From contig NZ_AP023247.1 in the NCBI RefSeq assembly GCF_016756535.1, positions 1,736,501 to 1,800,500 on the forward strand: a DNA stretch of 64,000 nucleotides. Reading direction: 5' to 3'. The translations under genes were made by a program, and so were the position numbers. Below the pieces are notes generated by a model. It saw only the letters and a program-made list of their open reading frames with translations, was not told the DNA's origin and ran no database searches. Positions 27,050-36,617 of the stretch are shown one piece after another (within the stretch, counting starts at the first letter, position 1; every line of letters starts with the position of its first letter). The stretch comes from Mesorhizobium sp. 131-2-1 (GTDB taxonomy: Bacteria > Pseudomonadota > Alphaproteobacteria > Rhizobiales > Rhizobiaceae).

Positions 27050-27140
27050 CGTTTCTTTCCGCGCTCTTGCAAATGACTGCTGCCAGAATCTGACAGTGGG
27101 GCGGCCTATGCTCCTCCAATCGAAACCCTGGAGAGCAGAC

Positions 27141-27521
27141 ATGAACACCCCAAATTTCATTATCCTCTATGTCGACAGCCCGGAGCGGAGCGGCGCCTTC
27201 TACGGCGCGCTGCTCGGGCGGCAGCCGGTCGAGGCGTCGCCGACCTTCGTGCTGTTCGTGCTCGACAACGGCTTCAAGCTCGGGCTGTGGTCGCGCCACA
27301 CGGTGGAGCCGGCGGCGGCGGCCGCGGGCGGCGGAGCCGAGCTCGTCTTTGCGCAGGACACGCCGGCCGCGGTCGACGCTGCCCATAGGGACTGGGCCGG
27401 GCGCGGCCTGAAGATCCTGCAGGCGCCGACGGACATGGATTTCGGCCGCACCTTCGTCGCGCTCGATCCCGACAACCACCGGCTGCGCGTCTATTGGCTG
27501 AACGATGGAGAGCAGGGATGA
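27141..27521 (+). CDS. VOC (glyoxalase/bleomycin-resistance fold) protein
   Basis: 126 aa, one vicinal-oxygen-chelate domain of two beta-alpha-beta units ([35 protein letters not shown]). VOC proteins include glyoxalases, dioxygenases and antibiotic-binding proteins; the substrate is not predictable. The start has GGAGAG upstream, and the stop overlaps the next start by 4 nt (ATGA). Confidence 0.85.
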   Translation: MNTPNFIILYVDSPERSGAFYGALLGRQPVEASPTFVLFVLDNGFKLGLWSRHTVEPAAAAAGGGAELVFAQDTPAAVDAAHRDWAGRGLKILQAPTDMDFGRTFVALDPDNHRLRVYWLNDGEQG

Positions 27522-27958
27522 GTGCGCACTGGATCGCCGTCGCCTCGGCGGCGCATGTCAGGATCGGTCGCGAAGGCGGCTTCATGCAGGTCAATCATGG
27601 CAAGGCGCCGCCGCTGCGCCGCGTCAAGCCGGGCGACGGCATCGTCTACTATTCGCCGAGCACGGTCCTCGGCGAAAAGGACGGCCTGCAGTCTTTCACC
27701 GCCTTCGGCACGGTGCGCGACGGCGAGCCCTACCAGGGCTACATGGGCGCCGGCTTCACGCCGTTCCGGCGCGATGTCGACTGGGCGAAGGCTGAGGAAG
27801 CGCCAATCAAGCCGTTGCTCGACCGGCTCGACTTCACCGCTGGCAAGGCGAACTGGGGCTACCAGTTCCGTTTCGGCCTGTTTTCAATCAGCGCGCATGA
27901 TTTTGCGCTGATCGCCGGGGCAATGGGTGCTGAACTGGCGAGCGAGCCTATCGCTTGA
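27518..27958 (+). CDS. EVE (PUA-like) domain protein, UPF0310
   Basis: 146 aa. The sequence [26 protein letters not shown] and [14 protein letters not shown] matches the EVE/UPF0310 family, a PUA/YTH-related fold thought to bind modified bases in nucleic acid. It is translationally coupled to the VOC gene (ATGA) and overlaps the end of the convergent cyclodeaminase-like gene by 11 bp. Function in this organism is unknown. Confidence 0.83.
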   Translation: MSAHWIAVASAAHVRIGREGGFMQVNHGKAPPLRRVKPGDGIVYYSPSTVLGEKDGLQSFTAFGTVRDGEPYQGYMGAGFTPFRRDVDWAKAEEAPIKPLLDRLDFTAGKANWGYQFRFGLFSISAHDFALIAGAMGAELASEPIA

Positions 27959-28913
27959 GCGCCTCGTAGACGGCGATGCCGGCGGCGAGGTCCTCGAGCG
28001 CGGCGCCGACCGACTTGAACAGAGTGATCTCGCCATCGCCTTGCCGACCCGCTTTCTCGCCGCGCGCCAGCTCATGCAGGTCGGCGATGATGGCGTCCGG
28101 CTTGAGCACGCCGGAGGCCAGCGGCTGGACGATGTCGCCCGCTTCCTTGGTGGCGCCGGCGCGGGTGTCGACATAGACGCGGGCGCGCCGGATCGCTTCG
28201 TCGTCGCTTTCGCGCATCGTCGGCGTGAAGCCGCCGACAAGGTCGACATGAGCGCCCGGCTTCAACAGCGCGCCCTTGACCAGCGGCTGGGTGGTGATGG
28301 TCGCCGAGGAGACGATGTCGGCCTCGGCAAGCTCGGCGTCGAGATCGCCGGCGGCGCTGGCCGGGAGCCCTTCGGCACGCAAGCCGGCGGCGACCTTCTC
28401 GGCATTGGCAGGCGTGCGGTTCCAGATGCGGATGCTGTCGATCGGCCGCACCGCCGAATGCGCCTTGGCGAGGAAGGTCGACAGCGCGCCGGCGCCGACA
28501 ACCAGCAGCCGTGAGGCGTCCTTGCGGGCGAGATAGGAGGCGGCAAGCGCCGAGGCGCACGCGGTGCGCCATTGCGTCAGCCGCTGGCCGTCGATCAGCG
28601 CCTCCGGCTCACCGGTTGCGCCGTCGAGCAACAGGTAGAGCCCCATCACGGCCGGCTTGCCGATGGCATTGTTGTCAGGCGAGACAGTGACGATCTTGAC
28701 GCCGATATGGCCGCCTGCCGAGGTGCCGGCGGCGTTGAAGTCGGTCCAGGCCGGCATCAAAAGCAGCGTCGAGGCGGCGCCATCGGGACGGTCGACCGTG
28801 TGATGGTGACGGACCGGCTGCACGGCGCCGTCGCGGAAAGCGGTGCGCAGCGTCTCGACCAGCCCGGGAAAGGTGAGCGCCTGGTCGACCTCGGCGGCCG
28901 AAATGGTCAGCAT
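27948..28913 (-). CDS. Ornithine cyclodeaminase/mu-crystallin family protein
   Basis: 321 aa. NAD(P)-binding loop [17 protein letters not shown], the family segments [15 protein letters not shown] and [12 protein letters not shown], and a C-terminal DLHELARG block. Members are ornithine cyclodeaminases, alanine dehydrogenases or ketimine/pyrroline-2-carboxylate reductases; I cannot choose between them. The start is ATG 28913; an in-frame extension to 29015 is not supported. It is a single gene, 73 bp downstream of the LapA-like gene. Confidence 0.85.
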   Translation of the reverse strand: MLTISAAEVDQALTFPGLVETLRTAFRDGAVQPVRHHHTVDRPDGAASTLLLMPAWTDFNAAGTSAGGHIGVKIVTVSPDNNAIGKPAVMGLYLLLDGATGEPEALIDGQRLTQWRTACASALAASYLARKDASRLLVVGAGALSTFLAKAHSAVRPIDSIRIWNRTPANAEKVAAGLRAEGLPASAAGDLDAELAEADIVSSATITTQPLVKGALLKPGAHVDLVGGFTPTMRESDDEAIRRARVYVDTRAGATKEAGDIVQPLASGVLKPDAIIADLHELARGEKAGRQGDGEITLFKSVGAALEDLAAGIAVYEALKR

Positions 28914-28986
28914 GAGAGACTCCGTGGAGTGAAGGCGCGCCCGGGAAGCCGCAAATCTTGCGGCATCCGTTTCGTGCCCAAAGGCT

Positions 28987-29319
28987 TCAGGCGGTCGGCT
29001 TCGGCAGGGCTGCACCCTGCGGCGACTGGGGCGCGTGGCTGACCGCCTGGCGCAGGTTCTCGGCCTCGACGCCGCGCTGGCGCGCCAGCTTGCGGTAGCG
29101 GCCCTGCTTCACCCAGGTTGCCAAGCTGCCGACGATCATGCCGATGGCGAGAGCCAGGAAAAGGAAGACGAAGAGCGGCAGCTTCAGCGTCAGCGCGGGA
29201 TTGCCGGGGTTGAACGGGTCGAGCGTGAAGGCAATCGGCTCGCGGTTGGCGACGGCGAGCGCGATCAGGATCACGGCCAGCGGCACGAAGACAACGACGA
29301 GCATGAAGCGGTTGAACAT
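28987..29319 (-). CDS. LapA-domain (DUF1049) inner-membrane protein
   Basis: 110 aa with two transmembrane helices (about 4-22 and 45-67) joined by a short loop, then a cytosolic tail, as in LapA/YciS proteins linked to LPS assembly control. The start is ATG 29319 with AGGAAA upstream. It lies directly downstream of ihfB, an arrangement conserved in many proteobacteria. Confidence 0.82.
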   Translation of the reverse strand: MFNRFMLVVVFVPLAVILIALAVANREPIAFTLDPFNPGNPALTLKLPLFVFLFLALAIGMIVGSLATWVKQGRYRKLARQRGVEAENLRQAVSHAPQSPQGAALPKPTA

Positions 29320-29372
29320 CTGATTTCCTGTCGAAAGCAGGCCTGTCGGAGGGCCGGCGCGTGAACTCGCGC

Positions 29373-29657
29373 CTATTTGCCGCCGTTCAGCCTTTCGCGC
29401 AATTCCTTGCCGGTCTTGAAGAACGGCACCCACTTCTCCTCGACCTCGACGGATTCGCCGGTGCGCGGGTTGCGACCGGTGCGGGCGGGACGATTTTTCA
29501 CCGAAAAAGCGCCGAAACCACGCAGCTCGACCCGGTTGCCCTCGGCAAGCGCGTCGGTGATCTCGTCGAAGATCGCACCCACGATGTTTTCGACGTCGCG
29601 CAGGAAAAGATGCGGATTGCGCGTGGCAATGATTTGCACAAGCTCTGATTTGATCAT
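29373..29657 (-). CDS. ihfB: Integration host factor beta subunit
   Basis: 94 aa HU/IHF-fold protein. The signature [20 protein letters not shown] spans the start of the beta arm and the intercalating Pro, and the C-terminus [14 protein letters not shown] is canonical for IHF-beta. IHF bends DNA at specific sites; in rhizobia it assists sigma-54 promoters, and rpoN is 4 kb away in this window. It lies 80 bp downstream of sppA. Confidence 0.94.
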   Translation of the reverse strand: MIKSELVQIIATRNPHLFLRDVENIVGAIFDEITDALAEGNRVELRGFGAFSVKNRPARTGRNPRTGESVEVEEKWVPFFKTGKELRERLNGGK

Positions 29658-29737
29658 GAGAACGGCTCCCCGGAAAGCACTTCGGTCAAATTATGCGGAT
29701 GATTTTATTTGCTTTTTCGCTCGCCTCGAACGGCGCG

Positions 29738-30694
29738 TCAAGGGTGCCAGACCGAGACGAGACCGTCAAGAAACAAGCGGTCGGCTCCAATTTCGTGAAT
29801 GACGTCGTCGCCGGCGTCGGGCAGGCCGAGCGCGCCGGCGATGGTTTTCGCCATCGTCTTGGAGAACAGGAAGCCGCCGCGCCTCTCAGTGTCCTTCCAT
29901 TCCACCACCTTGAGCTTGGCGTCGACGCCCTTGGTCGACAGCCAGTCGATCGCCTCGGTCTCGCCGCCGACGGCGTCGATCAGATGGTTTGCGAGAGCCT
30001 GGCGGCCGGTGAAGATCGAGCCGTCGGCAAGCGCCAGCGCCTGCTCGTGGGTCATCTTGCGGCGGTCGGCGACAATGCCGACGAACCAGTCATAACTGTC
30101 GAGGATGAGCTTGCGGACCATGGCGCGCTCGTCGTCGTTGGTCGGCTTGAAGGGCGAGGGCGAGGCCTTCAGCGGCGAGGACTTGACCTCCTCGAGCTTG
30201 ATGCCGAGCTTGTCCATCAGGCCGCTGACGTCCGGATATTGGATCAGCACGCCGATCGAGCCGACAATCGAGGATTTGCGGGCGACGATATGATCGGCGG
30301 CGCTGGCTATCATGTAGCCCGCCGATGCCGCGAGCGTGCCGACCTCCGCCACGACCGGCTTGTCGGCGGCGAGCTTGCGCACCTCCTCGAAGATCGATTC
30401 ACCGCCGACCGTGGTGCCGCCGGGCGAATCGATCGACAGGATGACGCCCTTCACCTTCGAGGACTCCCGGATGGTCTCCAGCCGCTTGATCAGCTCCTCG
30501 TCCTCGGTGATGGTACCCTCGATCCTGACCTTGGCGATGTGGTCGACAGCCTGGCCGGTGAAGTCGTCGCGATAGACCCAGGTCGACAGCGCGATCAACG
30601 CGATGGCCGCGACGGCGAGCGCGGCAACACGCCAGAACGTCAATTTGCGGCGCAAGCGGCGGCGGTCGATCAGGTCGTCGGCTCTCATTGCCAT
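29738..30694 (-). CDS. sppA: Signal peptide peptidase SppA (short form)
   Basis: 318 aa, the ~half-length bacterial form. A cytosolic N-terminus and one membrane anchor (about 21-42) precede the S49 protease domain: ILSIDSPGGTTVGGE, nucleophile Ser in GTLAASAGYMIAS, and general-base Lys probably in HIVARKSSIVGSIGV. It degrades cleaved signal peptides in the membrane. ATG 30694 and ATG 30688 are both possible starts. Confidence 0.9.
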   Translation of the reverse strand: MAMRADDLIDRRRLRRKLTFWRVAALAVAAIALIALSTWVYRDDFTGQAVDHIAKVRIEGTITEDEELIKRLETIRESSKVKGVILSIDSPGGTTVGGESIFEEVRKLAADKPVVAEVGTLAASAGYMIASAADHIVARKSSIVGSIGVLIQYPDVSGLMDKLGIKLEEVKSSPLKASPSPFKPTNDDERAMVRKLILDSYDWFVGIVADRRKMTHEQALALADGSIFTGRQALANHLIDAVGGETEAIDWLSTKGVDAKLKVVEWKDTERRGGFLFSKTMAKTIAGALGLPDAGDDVIHEIGADRLFLDGLVSVWHP

Positions 30695-30994
30695 GGTCAG
30701 CCTCTCGGTCGGTGGGAAGACATGCTTTTAAAGCAAGCGCCAGCGCCCGGCTACCGTTTCGTGGTAGGGTTGCGTCAAAGCGCCCGCGCGATGCGAGCCG
30801 GCGTTTCATGAAATTTTAACGCCGCCCGTCCGTATCTGCTATGAAGTGCGTAGATTGTGTCGACTTCACTTTCGTTTGTACGGCGGAAGCTGTCACATTT
30901 TTGCGGTTTTCCTCCGCTTGTGCTTGCTTACGGGGGCCGGCATCCCACCTATAGGCGGTGATTTGGCGGGGCAAGGGTTTATTAGAAATTAGTC
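30695..30994. other. 300-bp divergent intergenic region sppA/lptC
   Basis: No gene was recognised. The region is AT-richer than its surroundings and must hold the promoters of the sppA-ihfB unit and of the lptCAB unit. I could not identify a convincing -35/-10 pair or a known operator. Confidence 0.6.
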
Positions 30995-31708
30995 ATGCTA
31001 GCGCGATCGAACGAAACGACCAATGCCGAGACGGCTTTGGCGCCAGCGGCGCCAGCCGCCACGCGGGGTGATGCGTTCGACCTCGCGCAGCGGCATTCGC
31101 GCCGCGTGCGCGTGCTGAAATTCGCCGTGCCGCTGGTTGCGGCTGTGATCGCCATTGCCTTTCCGGTCTACTCCTATCTTGCAGCCCCGGTGTCGATCTC
31201 GGTGCAGGCCGAAGGCAGCGCCTTCGCCGATGGCAAGCTGGTGATGGCCAATCCCAAGCTCAACGGCTTCACCAAGCAGAAGCTGCCCTATTCGCTGACG
31301 GCGCTGCGCGCCATACAGGACGTCGGCAAGCAAGGCATCATCGACCTGGAAGGCATCAATGCCAAATTGCCGTTGACGCCTGACAACGTGGCGACCGTCA
31401 ACGCCACGCGCGGAGTCTACGACCGCGACGGCAACACGATGAGCCTGACCAGCGACATCACGGTGACGACGACCGACGGCATCGAAGCGAAGCTCAAATC
31501 GGTCTTCCTCGACATGGGCAAAGGCACTATGAAGACGGATGAACCGGTCGATGTCAGCCGTGGCGGATCGCGGATCACGGCGGATTCGATGGCGGTCCAG
31601 GACAATGGCAAGGTTCTGGTCTTCGAAAACAAAGTGCGCGTCAACATCGATCCCGCCAGCTTGAAGGCGGCAGAGCAACGGAGCGGAGAATCGAATGCGT
31701 CGCAGTAG
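30995..31708 (+). CDS. lptC: LPS export protein LptC
   Basis: 237 aa bitopic protein. A basic N-terminus and one membrane helix (about 41-63) precede a periplasmic LptC beta domain (~70-220; FADGKLVMANPKLNGFTK, SDITVTTTDGIEAKL, DNGKVLVFENKVRVNI). It links the LptBFG transporter to LptA in lipopolysaccharide export. Its 3' end overlaps lptA by 14 nt. Confidence 0.88.
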   Translation: MLARSNETTNAETALAPAAPAATRGDAFDLAQRHSRRVRVLKFAVPLVAAVIAIAFPVYSYLAAPVSISVQAEGSAFADGKLVMANPKLNGFTKQKLPYSLTALRAIQDVGKQGIIDLEGINAKLPLTPDNVATVNATRGVYDRDGNTMSLTSDITVTTTDGIEAKLKSVFLDMGKGTMKTDEPVDVSRGGSRITADSMAVQDNGKVLVFENKVRVNIDPASLKAAEQRSGESNASQ

Positions 31709-32279
31709 TTCGGCACGGCTTTTGGGCGCGGTCTCGGTGCTGCTGCTGCTGGGCGTGGCGCCGTCGCTCGCCCAGTCCGGCGCGACCAGCCAGGTCTCCG
31801 GCCTCAAGCTCTCCGGCGACCAGCCAATCCAGATCGAGAGCGACAAGCTCGAGGTCCGCCAGGCCGACAGCGTCGCCGTGTTCAGCGGCAACGTCACCGT
31901 GACGCAGGGGCCGACCACGCTCAAGGCCGGCAAAATGACGGTCTACTACGTCAAGGATCCCAATGCCGCCAAGGGCGCGGCCGCCGGTGCATCGGCGATG
32001 ACCGGCTCGGCCAACATCGACCACCTGGTGGTCGACAACAAGGTCTACATGAAATCGAACGACCAGATCGCCACCGGCGACAATGGCACTTTCGACATGA
32101 AGACGCAGGTGCTCGTCCTTTCCGGCAAGGAAGTGGTGCTGTCCCAGGGCCCCAACGTGCTGAAGGGCTGCAAGCTCACCGTGCAGATGAAGAGCGGCCT
32201 CGCCCAGGTCGACGGCTGTGGCGGGCGCGTCATCATGTCGATGACGCCGCCGCCGAAGTCGGGAGCGCCGAAGCAATAA
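31695..32279 (+). CDS. lptA: LPS transport periplasmic protein LptA
   Basis: 194 aa with a signal peptide (cleavage after SLAQS, about residue 28). It carries the OstA-like beta-jellyroll: [37 protein letters not shown] and [18 protein letters not shown]. LptA proteins form the periplasmic bridge for lipopolysaccharide. The stop TAA overlaps the lptB start by one base, so the three lpt genes are tightly coupled. Confidence 0.92.
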   Translation: MRRSSSARLLGAVSVLLLLGVAPSLAQSGATSQVSGLKLSGDQPIQIESDKLEVRQADSVAVFSGNVTVTQGPTTLKAGKMTVYYVKDPNAAKGAAAGASAMTGSANIDHLVVDNKVYMKSNDQIATGDNGTFDMKTQVLVLSGKEVVLSQGPNVLKGCKLTVQMKSGLAQVDGCGGRVIMSMTPPPKSGAPKQ

Positions 32280-33097
32280 TGTCTGGCGTATCGTCGCTGC
32301 TGGCCCGCCTTCCGGGGTGGGCCGCCGGCAAACCAGCGGCGCCGGCGACGGTTTCCGTCGATTCCGCGAAATTCAAGGGCACCTTGATCGCCAAGGGCCT
32401 GACCAAGAGCTACAAGGGCCGCAAGGTCGTCAGTGGCGTGACGCTCGGCGTGCGCGCCGGCGAGGCAGTTGGGCTGCTCGGCCCCAACGGCGCCGGCAAG
32501 ACAACCTGCTTCTACATGGTTACCGGTCTGGTGCCCGTGGACGAAGGCACGATCGAGATCGACGGTTTCGACGTCACCTCGATGCCGATGTACCGCCGCG
32601 CCCGCCTCGGCATCGGCTACCTTCCGCAGGAAGCCTCGATCTTCCGGGGCTTGAGCGTCGAGCAGAACATCCGCGCCGTGCTGGAAGTGGTGGAAAAGAG
32701 CCGCAAGGAACGCGAGCGCAGCCTCGACGAACTGCTCGAGGAATTCCACATCAGCCATCTGCGCAAGGCACCGTCGATGTCGCTGTCCGGCGGCGAAAGG
32801 CGGCGCCTGGAGATCGCGCGCGCTCTCGCCACGCGCCCGGCCTACATGCTGCTCGACGAGCCTTTCGCCGGCATCGACCCGATCGCGGTGGCCGACATCC
32901 AGCAGCTGGTGCGGCATCTTACGGCGCGCGGCATCGGCGTGCTGATCACCGACCACAATGTGCGCGAGACGCTCGGCCTGATCGACCGCGCCTATATCAT
33001 CCACGCCGGCCAGGTGCTGACGCATGGCCGCGCCGACGAGATCGTCGCCAATGCCGATGTGCGGCGCCTCTATCTCGGCGAGGGTTTTACCCTCTAA
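32279..33097 (+). CDS. lptB: LPS export ABC ATPase LptB
   Basis: 272 aa. Walker [10 protein letters not shown] (68-76), Q-loop in [10 protein letters not shown], signature [16 protein letters not shown], and Walker [13 protein letters not shown] with the switch His in ITDHNVRET. The N-terminal ~35 residues are a rhizobial-type extension. It powers extraction of LPS from the inner membrane with LptF/LptG, which are encoded elsewhere. Confidence 0.94.
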   Translation: MSGVSSLLARLPGWAAGKPAAPATVSVDSAKFKGTLIAKGLTKSYKGRKVVSGVTLGVRAGEAVGLLGPNGAGKTTCFYMVTGLVPVDEGTIEIDGFDVTSMPMYRRARLGIGYLPQEASIFRGLSVEQNIRAVLEVVEKSRKERERSLDELLEEFHISHLRKAPSMSLSGGERRRLEIARALATRPAYMLLDEPFAGIDPIAVADIQQLVRHLTARGIGVLITDHNVRETLGLIDRAYIIHAGQVLTHGRADEIVANADVRRLYLGEGFTL

Positions 33098-33294
33098 ACA
33101 AGAAACCCAGGTTTCGGCGCAATTTTTCGGTGATTTTCGGGATTCTTGTCCGATTTTTGCCTGAGATAACGCTCCGGTAAGCGGGTTTTGCTACCGTTTC
33201 CCTTGACAAGCAAAAGCTGGGCCAGTTTGGTGGTTCGGCCGGAAAATCTGTCCCGGCTGGTCCTGTGCGTAGACGAGGCGTTTGAAAACCAACC

Positions 33295-34824
33295 ATGGCG
33301 CTGGCGGCGAAACTACAGCTACGGCAGTCCCAGTCGCTGGTGATGACGCCGCAACTGATGCAGTCGATCCGGCTGCTGCAGCTTACCCATGTCGAGCTTG
33401 AACGCTTCATCGACGACGAGATCGAGCGCAACCCGCTGCTGGAGCGCGCCGAGCCGCAGGACGACGCGGCGAGCGACCAGGCGCAGAAGAGCGATGCCGC
33501 GCCGGAGCCAGCAGCTGATGGCGACTGGTTCGAAGCCGAAACGCAATGGAGCGCCGAGGCGATCTCGGACAAGCTCGACTCCTCGCTGGAGAATATGTTT
33601 CCCGACGATCCCGGCACCAGCGAGCGGCTCGGTCCGGACCTCACCGCGCAATGGAAATCGGCTTCCGGCAGCGGCATGGGCGTGTCCTCGTTGGAAGGTT
33701 TCGATGTCGGCGACATGGCGGCCACAGCGATCACGCTGCGCGAGCATGTCGGCGAGCAGATCGCGCTCGCCTTTGCCGATCCGGCGGCGCGGCTGATCGC
33801 CGGCGAGCTTGGCGACGGCCTCGACGAGGCCGGCTATCTGCGCGCCGACATGGGCGAGATCGCGGCTCGCCTCGGCGCCAGCGAAGCGACTGTGGCCAAG
33901 GTGCTCGGCATCTGCCAGACATTCGAGCCGGCCGGCCTGTTTGCCCGCGACCTCGCCGAATGCCTGTCGCTGCAGCTTGCGGTGCGCGACCGGCTCGATC
34001 CGGCGATGCAGGCGCTGGTCGCCAATCTCGAGCTGCTCGCGCGGCGCGATTTCCAGGCGCTGAAGCGGATCTGCGGCGTCGACGAGGAGGATCTCCTGGA
34101 TATGCTGGCCGAGATCCGGGCGCTCGATCCGCGGCCCGGAATGGCGTTTTCGGGCGGCGCCAGCGACGCCATCGTCGCCGATGTCGAGGTGCGCGCCGCC
34201 AATGACGGAAGCTGGACGGTCGAGCTCAATGCCGAGACGCTGCCGCGCGTCCTGGTCGACAATGTCTATTTCGCCAGGGTTTCGGGCCACGCCAAAGGCC
34301 AGGCGGAGAAGGACTTCCTGGCCGAATGCCTGCAGAATGCCAACTGGCTGACGCGCAGCCTCGACCAGCGGGCAAAGACCATCCTTAAAGTCGCTTCGGA
34401 GATCGTGCGCCAGCAGGACGCGTTCCTCGTCCATGGCGTGCGGCACTTGAAGCCGCTCAATCTGCGCACGGTGGCCGATGCCATCGGCATGCACGAATCG
34501 ACGGTGAGCCGGGTCACGGCGAACAAATACATGCTGACGCCGCGCGGTGTGTTCGAACTGCGCTATTTCTTCACCGCCTCGATCGCTTCGGCGGGCGGTG
34601 GCGACGCGCATTCCTCGGAGGCGGTGCGCGACCGCATCAAGCAGCTGATCGACGAGGAAAAGCCTGTCGACGTGCTCTCCGACGACGCCATCGTCGACAT
34701 GCTGAGGGAAAGCGGTGTCGACATCGCCCGGCGCACGGTCGCCAAGTACCGGGAAGGCATGAACATTCCCTCCTCCGTGCAGCGGCGGCGCGAGAAGCGG
34801 GCGCTGGCCAGCGCCGGCCGCTGA
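33295..34824 (+). CDS. rpoN: RNA polymerase sigma-54 factor
   Basis: 509 aa. Region I is Gln/Leu-rich (LQLRQSQSLVMTPQLMQSI), region II is acidic (~50-120), the core-binding region follows, and the C-terminal HTH (TVADAIGMHESTVSRV) and RpoN box ARRTVAKYRE (478-487) are intact. RpoN directs -24/-12 promoters for nitrogen assimilation, nitrogen fixation and dicarboxylate uptake. A TTGACA near 33204 is a possible -35. Two hairpins follow the gene. Confidence 0.96.
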   Translation: MALAAKLQLRQSQSLVMTPQLMQSIRLLQLTHVELERFIDDEIERNPLLERAEPQDDAASDQAQKSDAAPEPAADGDWFEAETQWSAEAISDKLDSSLENMFPDDPGTSERLGPDLTAQWKSASGSGMGVSSLEGFDVGDMAATAITLREHVGEQIALAFADPAARLIAGELGDGLDEAGYLRADMGEIAARLGASEATVAKVLGICQTFEPAGLFARDLAECLSLQLAVRDRLDPAMQALVANLELLARRDFQALKRICGVDEEDLLDMLAEIRALDPRPGMAFSGGASDAIVADVEVRAANDGSWTVELNAETLPRVLVDNVYFARVSGHAKGQAEKDFLAECLQNANWLTRSLDQRAKTILKVASEIVRQQDAFLVHGVRHLKPLNLRTVADAIGMHESTVSRVTANKYMLTPRGVFELRYFFTASIASAGGGDAHSSEAVRDRIKQLIDEEKPVDVLSDDAIVDMLRESGVDIARRTVAKYREGMNIPSSVQRRREKRALASAGR

Positions 34825-34874
34825 TCGCAGCTTCGACACGGTGGCGCCACGGCCGGATTTCCACAGTTTTCAAG

Positions 34875-34927
34875 CTTCATTGACAAGCTGCAATGAAGTG
34901 TCTAGAAGCCCGCCCGCATGAGGCGGG
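34875..34927 (+). terminator. Two tandem hairpins after rpoN
   Basis: CTTCATTG (34875-34882) and CAATGAAG (34891-34898) are perfect inverted arms with an 8-nt loop. They are followed by CCCGCC (34909-34914) and GGCGGG (34922-34927) with a 7-nt loop. No T-run follows. They lie 50 bp past the rpoN stop and probably separate it from hpf. Confidence 0.5.
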
Positions 34928-35113
34928 TCTGATGCCCGCAGCGGATGGGTCCGTCACGGCGAAGGCTTCGCGACGGCCAAGAAGGCAACTTGTGATCAAC
35001 CGGAAAGTTCGGATTTAAAATCGGCGCGAGCGCCGCCGCAAAGCTTGTGCGCGCGGACCACGAGTATAAACTCGGGACAGTTTGAAGCCTGAGCAAGGAA
35101 GGTCAGTTTTCAG

Positions 35114-35698
35114 ATGAAACTGCGCATTTCGGGAAAACACATGGACATCGGCGATGCGTTCCGTACGCGCATCAACGACCGTGTCGGCGAAGCGATCGGA
35201 AAATATTTCGATCGCGGTTTTTCGGGGCATGTCACGGTCATCAAATCGGGGTCGCGCTTTTCGGCCGACTGCATGATCCGGCTCGATTCCGGCGCCTCAT
35301 TGCAGGCGACGGGCGACGCGCAGGACCCCACGCTTGCCTTCGAGGCGGCGGCTGATCGCCTCGAAACCCGCCTGCGGCGCTACAAGCGCCGCCTGAAATC
35401 GCACAATTCCGGCAATGGCAATGGCGAGCCGACCGACATCGCCTATACGGTGATGGCGCCGCTCGCTGACGACGACGAGGAGATCCCGGAGAATTTCGCT
35501 CCGGCGGTCGTTGCCGAATCGACAATGACGCTGCGCACCATGTCGGTGGCGTCGGCCGTCATCGAGCTCGACACCAAGGACAGCCCGGTCTTCGTGTTCC
35601 GCAATGCCGGGAACGAGCATCTTAACATCGTCTACCGCCGGCCGGATGGGAACATTGGCTGGATCGATCCGTCCACGACCAAGGTCGCACAGGGATAG
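35114..35698 (+). CDS. hpf: Ribosome hibernation-promoting factor, long form
   Basis: 194 aa. Residues 1-~95 form the RaiA/YfiA domain (MKLRISGKHMDIGDAFRTR, RLETRLRRYKRRLKSH). Residues ~130-190 form the long-HPF C-terminal dimerisation domain (SAVIELDTKDSPVFVFRNAG, VYRRPDGNIGWIDPS). Long HPF alone drives 100S ribosome dimers in stationary phase. It lies between rpoN and ptsN, as in most proteobacteria. Confidence 0.93.
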   Translation: MKLRISGKHMDIGDAFRTRINDRVGEAIGKYFDRGFSGHVTVIKSGSRFSADCMIRLDSGASLQATGDAQDPTLAFEAAADRLETRLRRYKRRLKSHNSGNGNGEPTDIAYTVMAPLADDDEEIPENFAPAVVAESTMTLRTMSVASAVIELDTKDSPVFVFRNAGNEHLNIVYRRPDGNIGWIDPSTTKVAQG

Positions 35699-35732
35699 CA
35701 GCCAGCCGCGCGAGGGGGCGAGGACTGGCTGC
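35698..35732 (+). other. Hairpin between hpf and ptsN
   Basis: GCAGCCAG (35698-35705) pairs perfectly with CTGGCTGC (35725-35732) across 19 nt, starting in the last base of the hpf stop codon. It may reduce read-through into ptsN or protect the hpf mRNA end; no T-run follows. Confidence 0.4.
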
Positions 35733-35759
35733 GGCGGGCGAACAAGGGATTTTTCAAGC

Positions 35760-36224
35760 ATGGATCTGAGCGATCTGATCAACGTTCCGGCGATCATGCC
35801 GGCGTTGAAGGCGAACTCCAAGAAACAACTGCTGCAATTGTTGTCCGAGAGGGCGGCGGCGATTTCGGGCATTCCGGAGCGGGAAGTGTTCGACACCATC
35901 CTGCAGCGCGAGCGGCTTGGCTCCACCGGCGTCGGCAACGGCATTGCCATACCGCATGGCAAACTCGCCGGGGTGAAGCGCATTGCCGGCGTTTTCGCCC
36001 GGCTCGAAACGCCGGTCGATTTCGAGGCGCTGGACGACCAGCCGGTCGACCTGGTGTTTCTGCTGCTTGCGCCCGAGGGTGCCGGCGCCGATCACCTCAA
36101 GGCCCTGTCGCGCATCGCGCGCGTGCTGCGCGACGCCGACACGGTGGCCAAGATCAGGGGCACGCGCGACGCGGTGGCGATCCACGCGCTGTTGTCGGAC
36201 ACGCAGGCCTCGCACGCGGCCTGA
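35760..36224 (+). CDS. ptsN: Nitrogen PTS enzyme IIA (EIIA-Ntr)
   Basis: 154 aa single PTS EIIA type-2 domain. The phosphorylated histidine is His66 in IAIPHGKL; RERLGSTGVGNG is also conserved. It is the terminal phosphate acceptor of PtsP-PtsO and regulates partners by direct binding, including the KdpDE system in several proteobacteria; kdpDE is also in this window. The gene ends before a strong hairpin. Confidence 0.94.
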   Translation: MDLSDLINVPAIMPALKANSKKQLLQLLSERAAAISGIPEREVFDTILQRERLGSTGVGNGIAIPHGKLAGVKRIAGVFARLETPVDFEALDDQPVDLVFLLLAPEGAGADHLKALSRIARVLRDADTVAKIRGTRDAVAIHALLSDTQASHAA

Positions 36225-36247
36225 AGTTTTTCGGATGAAAGTTCCAG

Positions 36248-36268
36248 AGGGCCGCCCTGGGCGGCCCT
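36248..36268. terminator. Bidirectional hairpin between ptsN and the DUF1150 gene
   Basis: AGGGCCGCC (36248-36256) and GGCGGCCCT (36260-36268) form a perfect 9-bp stem with a 3-nt loop, 24 bp after the ptsN stop and 28 bp beyond the end of the convergent DUF1150 gene. T-rich bases follow on the plus strand. Confidence 0.7.
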
Positions 36269-36295
36269 TGCCATTTGAATCCTGACAGGCCGCCT

Positions 36296-36553
36296 TTAGT
36301 GGATGGCGACGGTGGTCAGGTCGTTCTCCATCGCGCCCGCCAGCGCCCGGTCACGGGCGTCCGAGAGCAGGATCGGCTGGCCATTGGCGGCAAACAGCGC
36401 CCACAGTTCCAGGCCGGGCGCGATTTCGCCGAGGCCGGGGAAGCGGCCGCGCAGATCGTCGCTCGAGACTTTCCTGAGATAGGCGACCGAGCCTTCGCCG
36501 AGATGGGCGAATTCGCCGCTGGTCATGGTCAAGGTTTCGTCGGTTCTGGTCAT
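36296..36553 (-). CDS. DUF1150 family protein
   Basis: 85 aa small protein with the family core GEFAHLGEGSVAYLRKVSSD and WALFAANGQPILLSD. DUF1150 genes lie next to hsp20 in most Rhizobiales; function unknown, perhaps stress-related. The start is ATG 36553 with AAGGAGG upstream. It is encoded 64 bp downstream of hsp20 on the same strand, so it is likely co-transcribed from the heat-shock promoter. Confidence 0.85.
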   Translation of the reverse strand: MTRTDETLTMTSGEFAHLGEGSVAYLRKVSSDDLRGRFPGLGEIAPGLELWALFAANGQPILLSDARDRALAGAMENDLTTVAIH

Positions 36554-36617
36554 TTCAAGCCTCCTTGGCGCGAGGACGCCGTCCAAGGCCGCCCCGCATG
36601 AGAGCCATCGGTAAAGA

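Noticed and set aside
30695..30994. Possible small RNA or riboswitch upstream of lptC
   Set aside because: I saw no conserved fold or recognisable motif, only an AT-richer promoter region.
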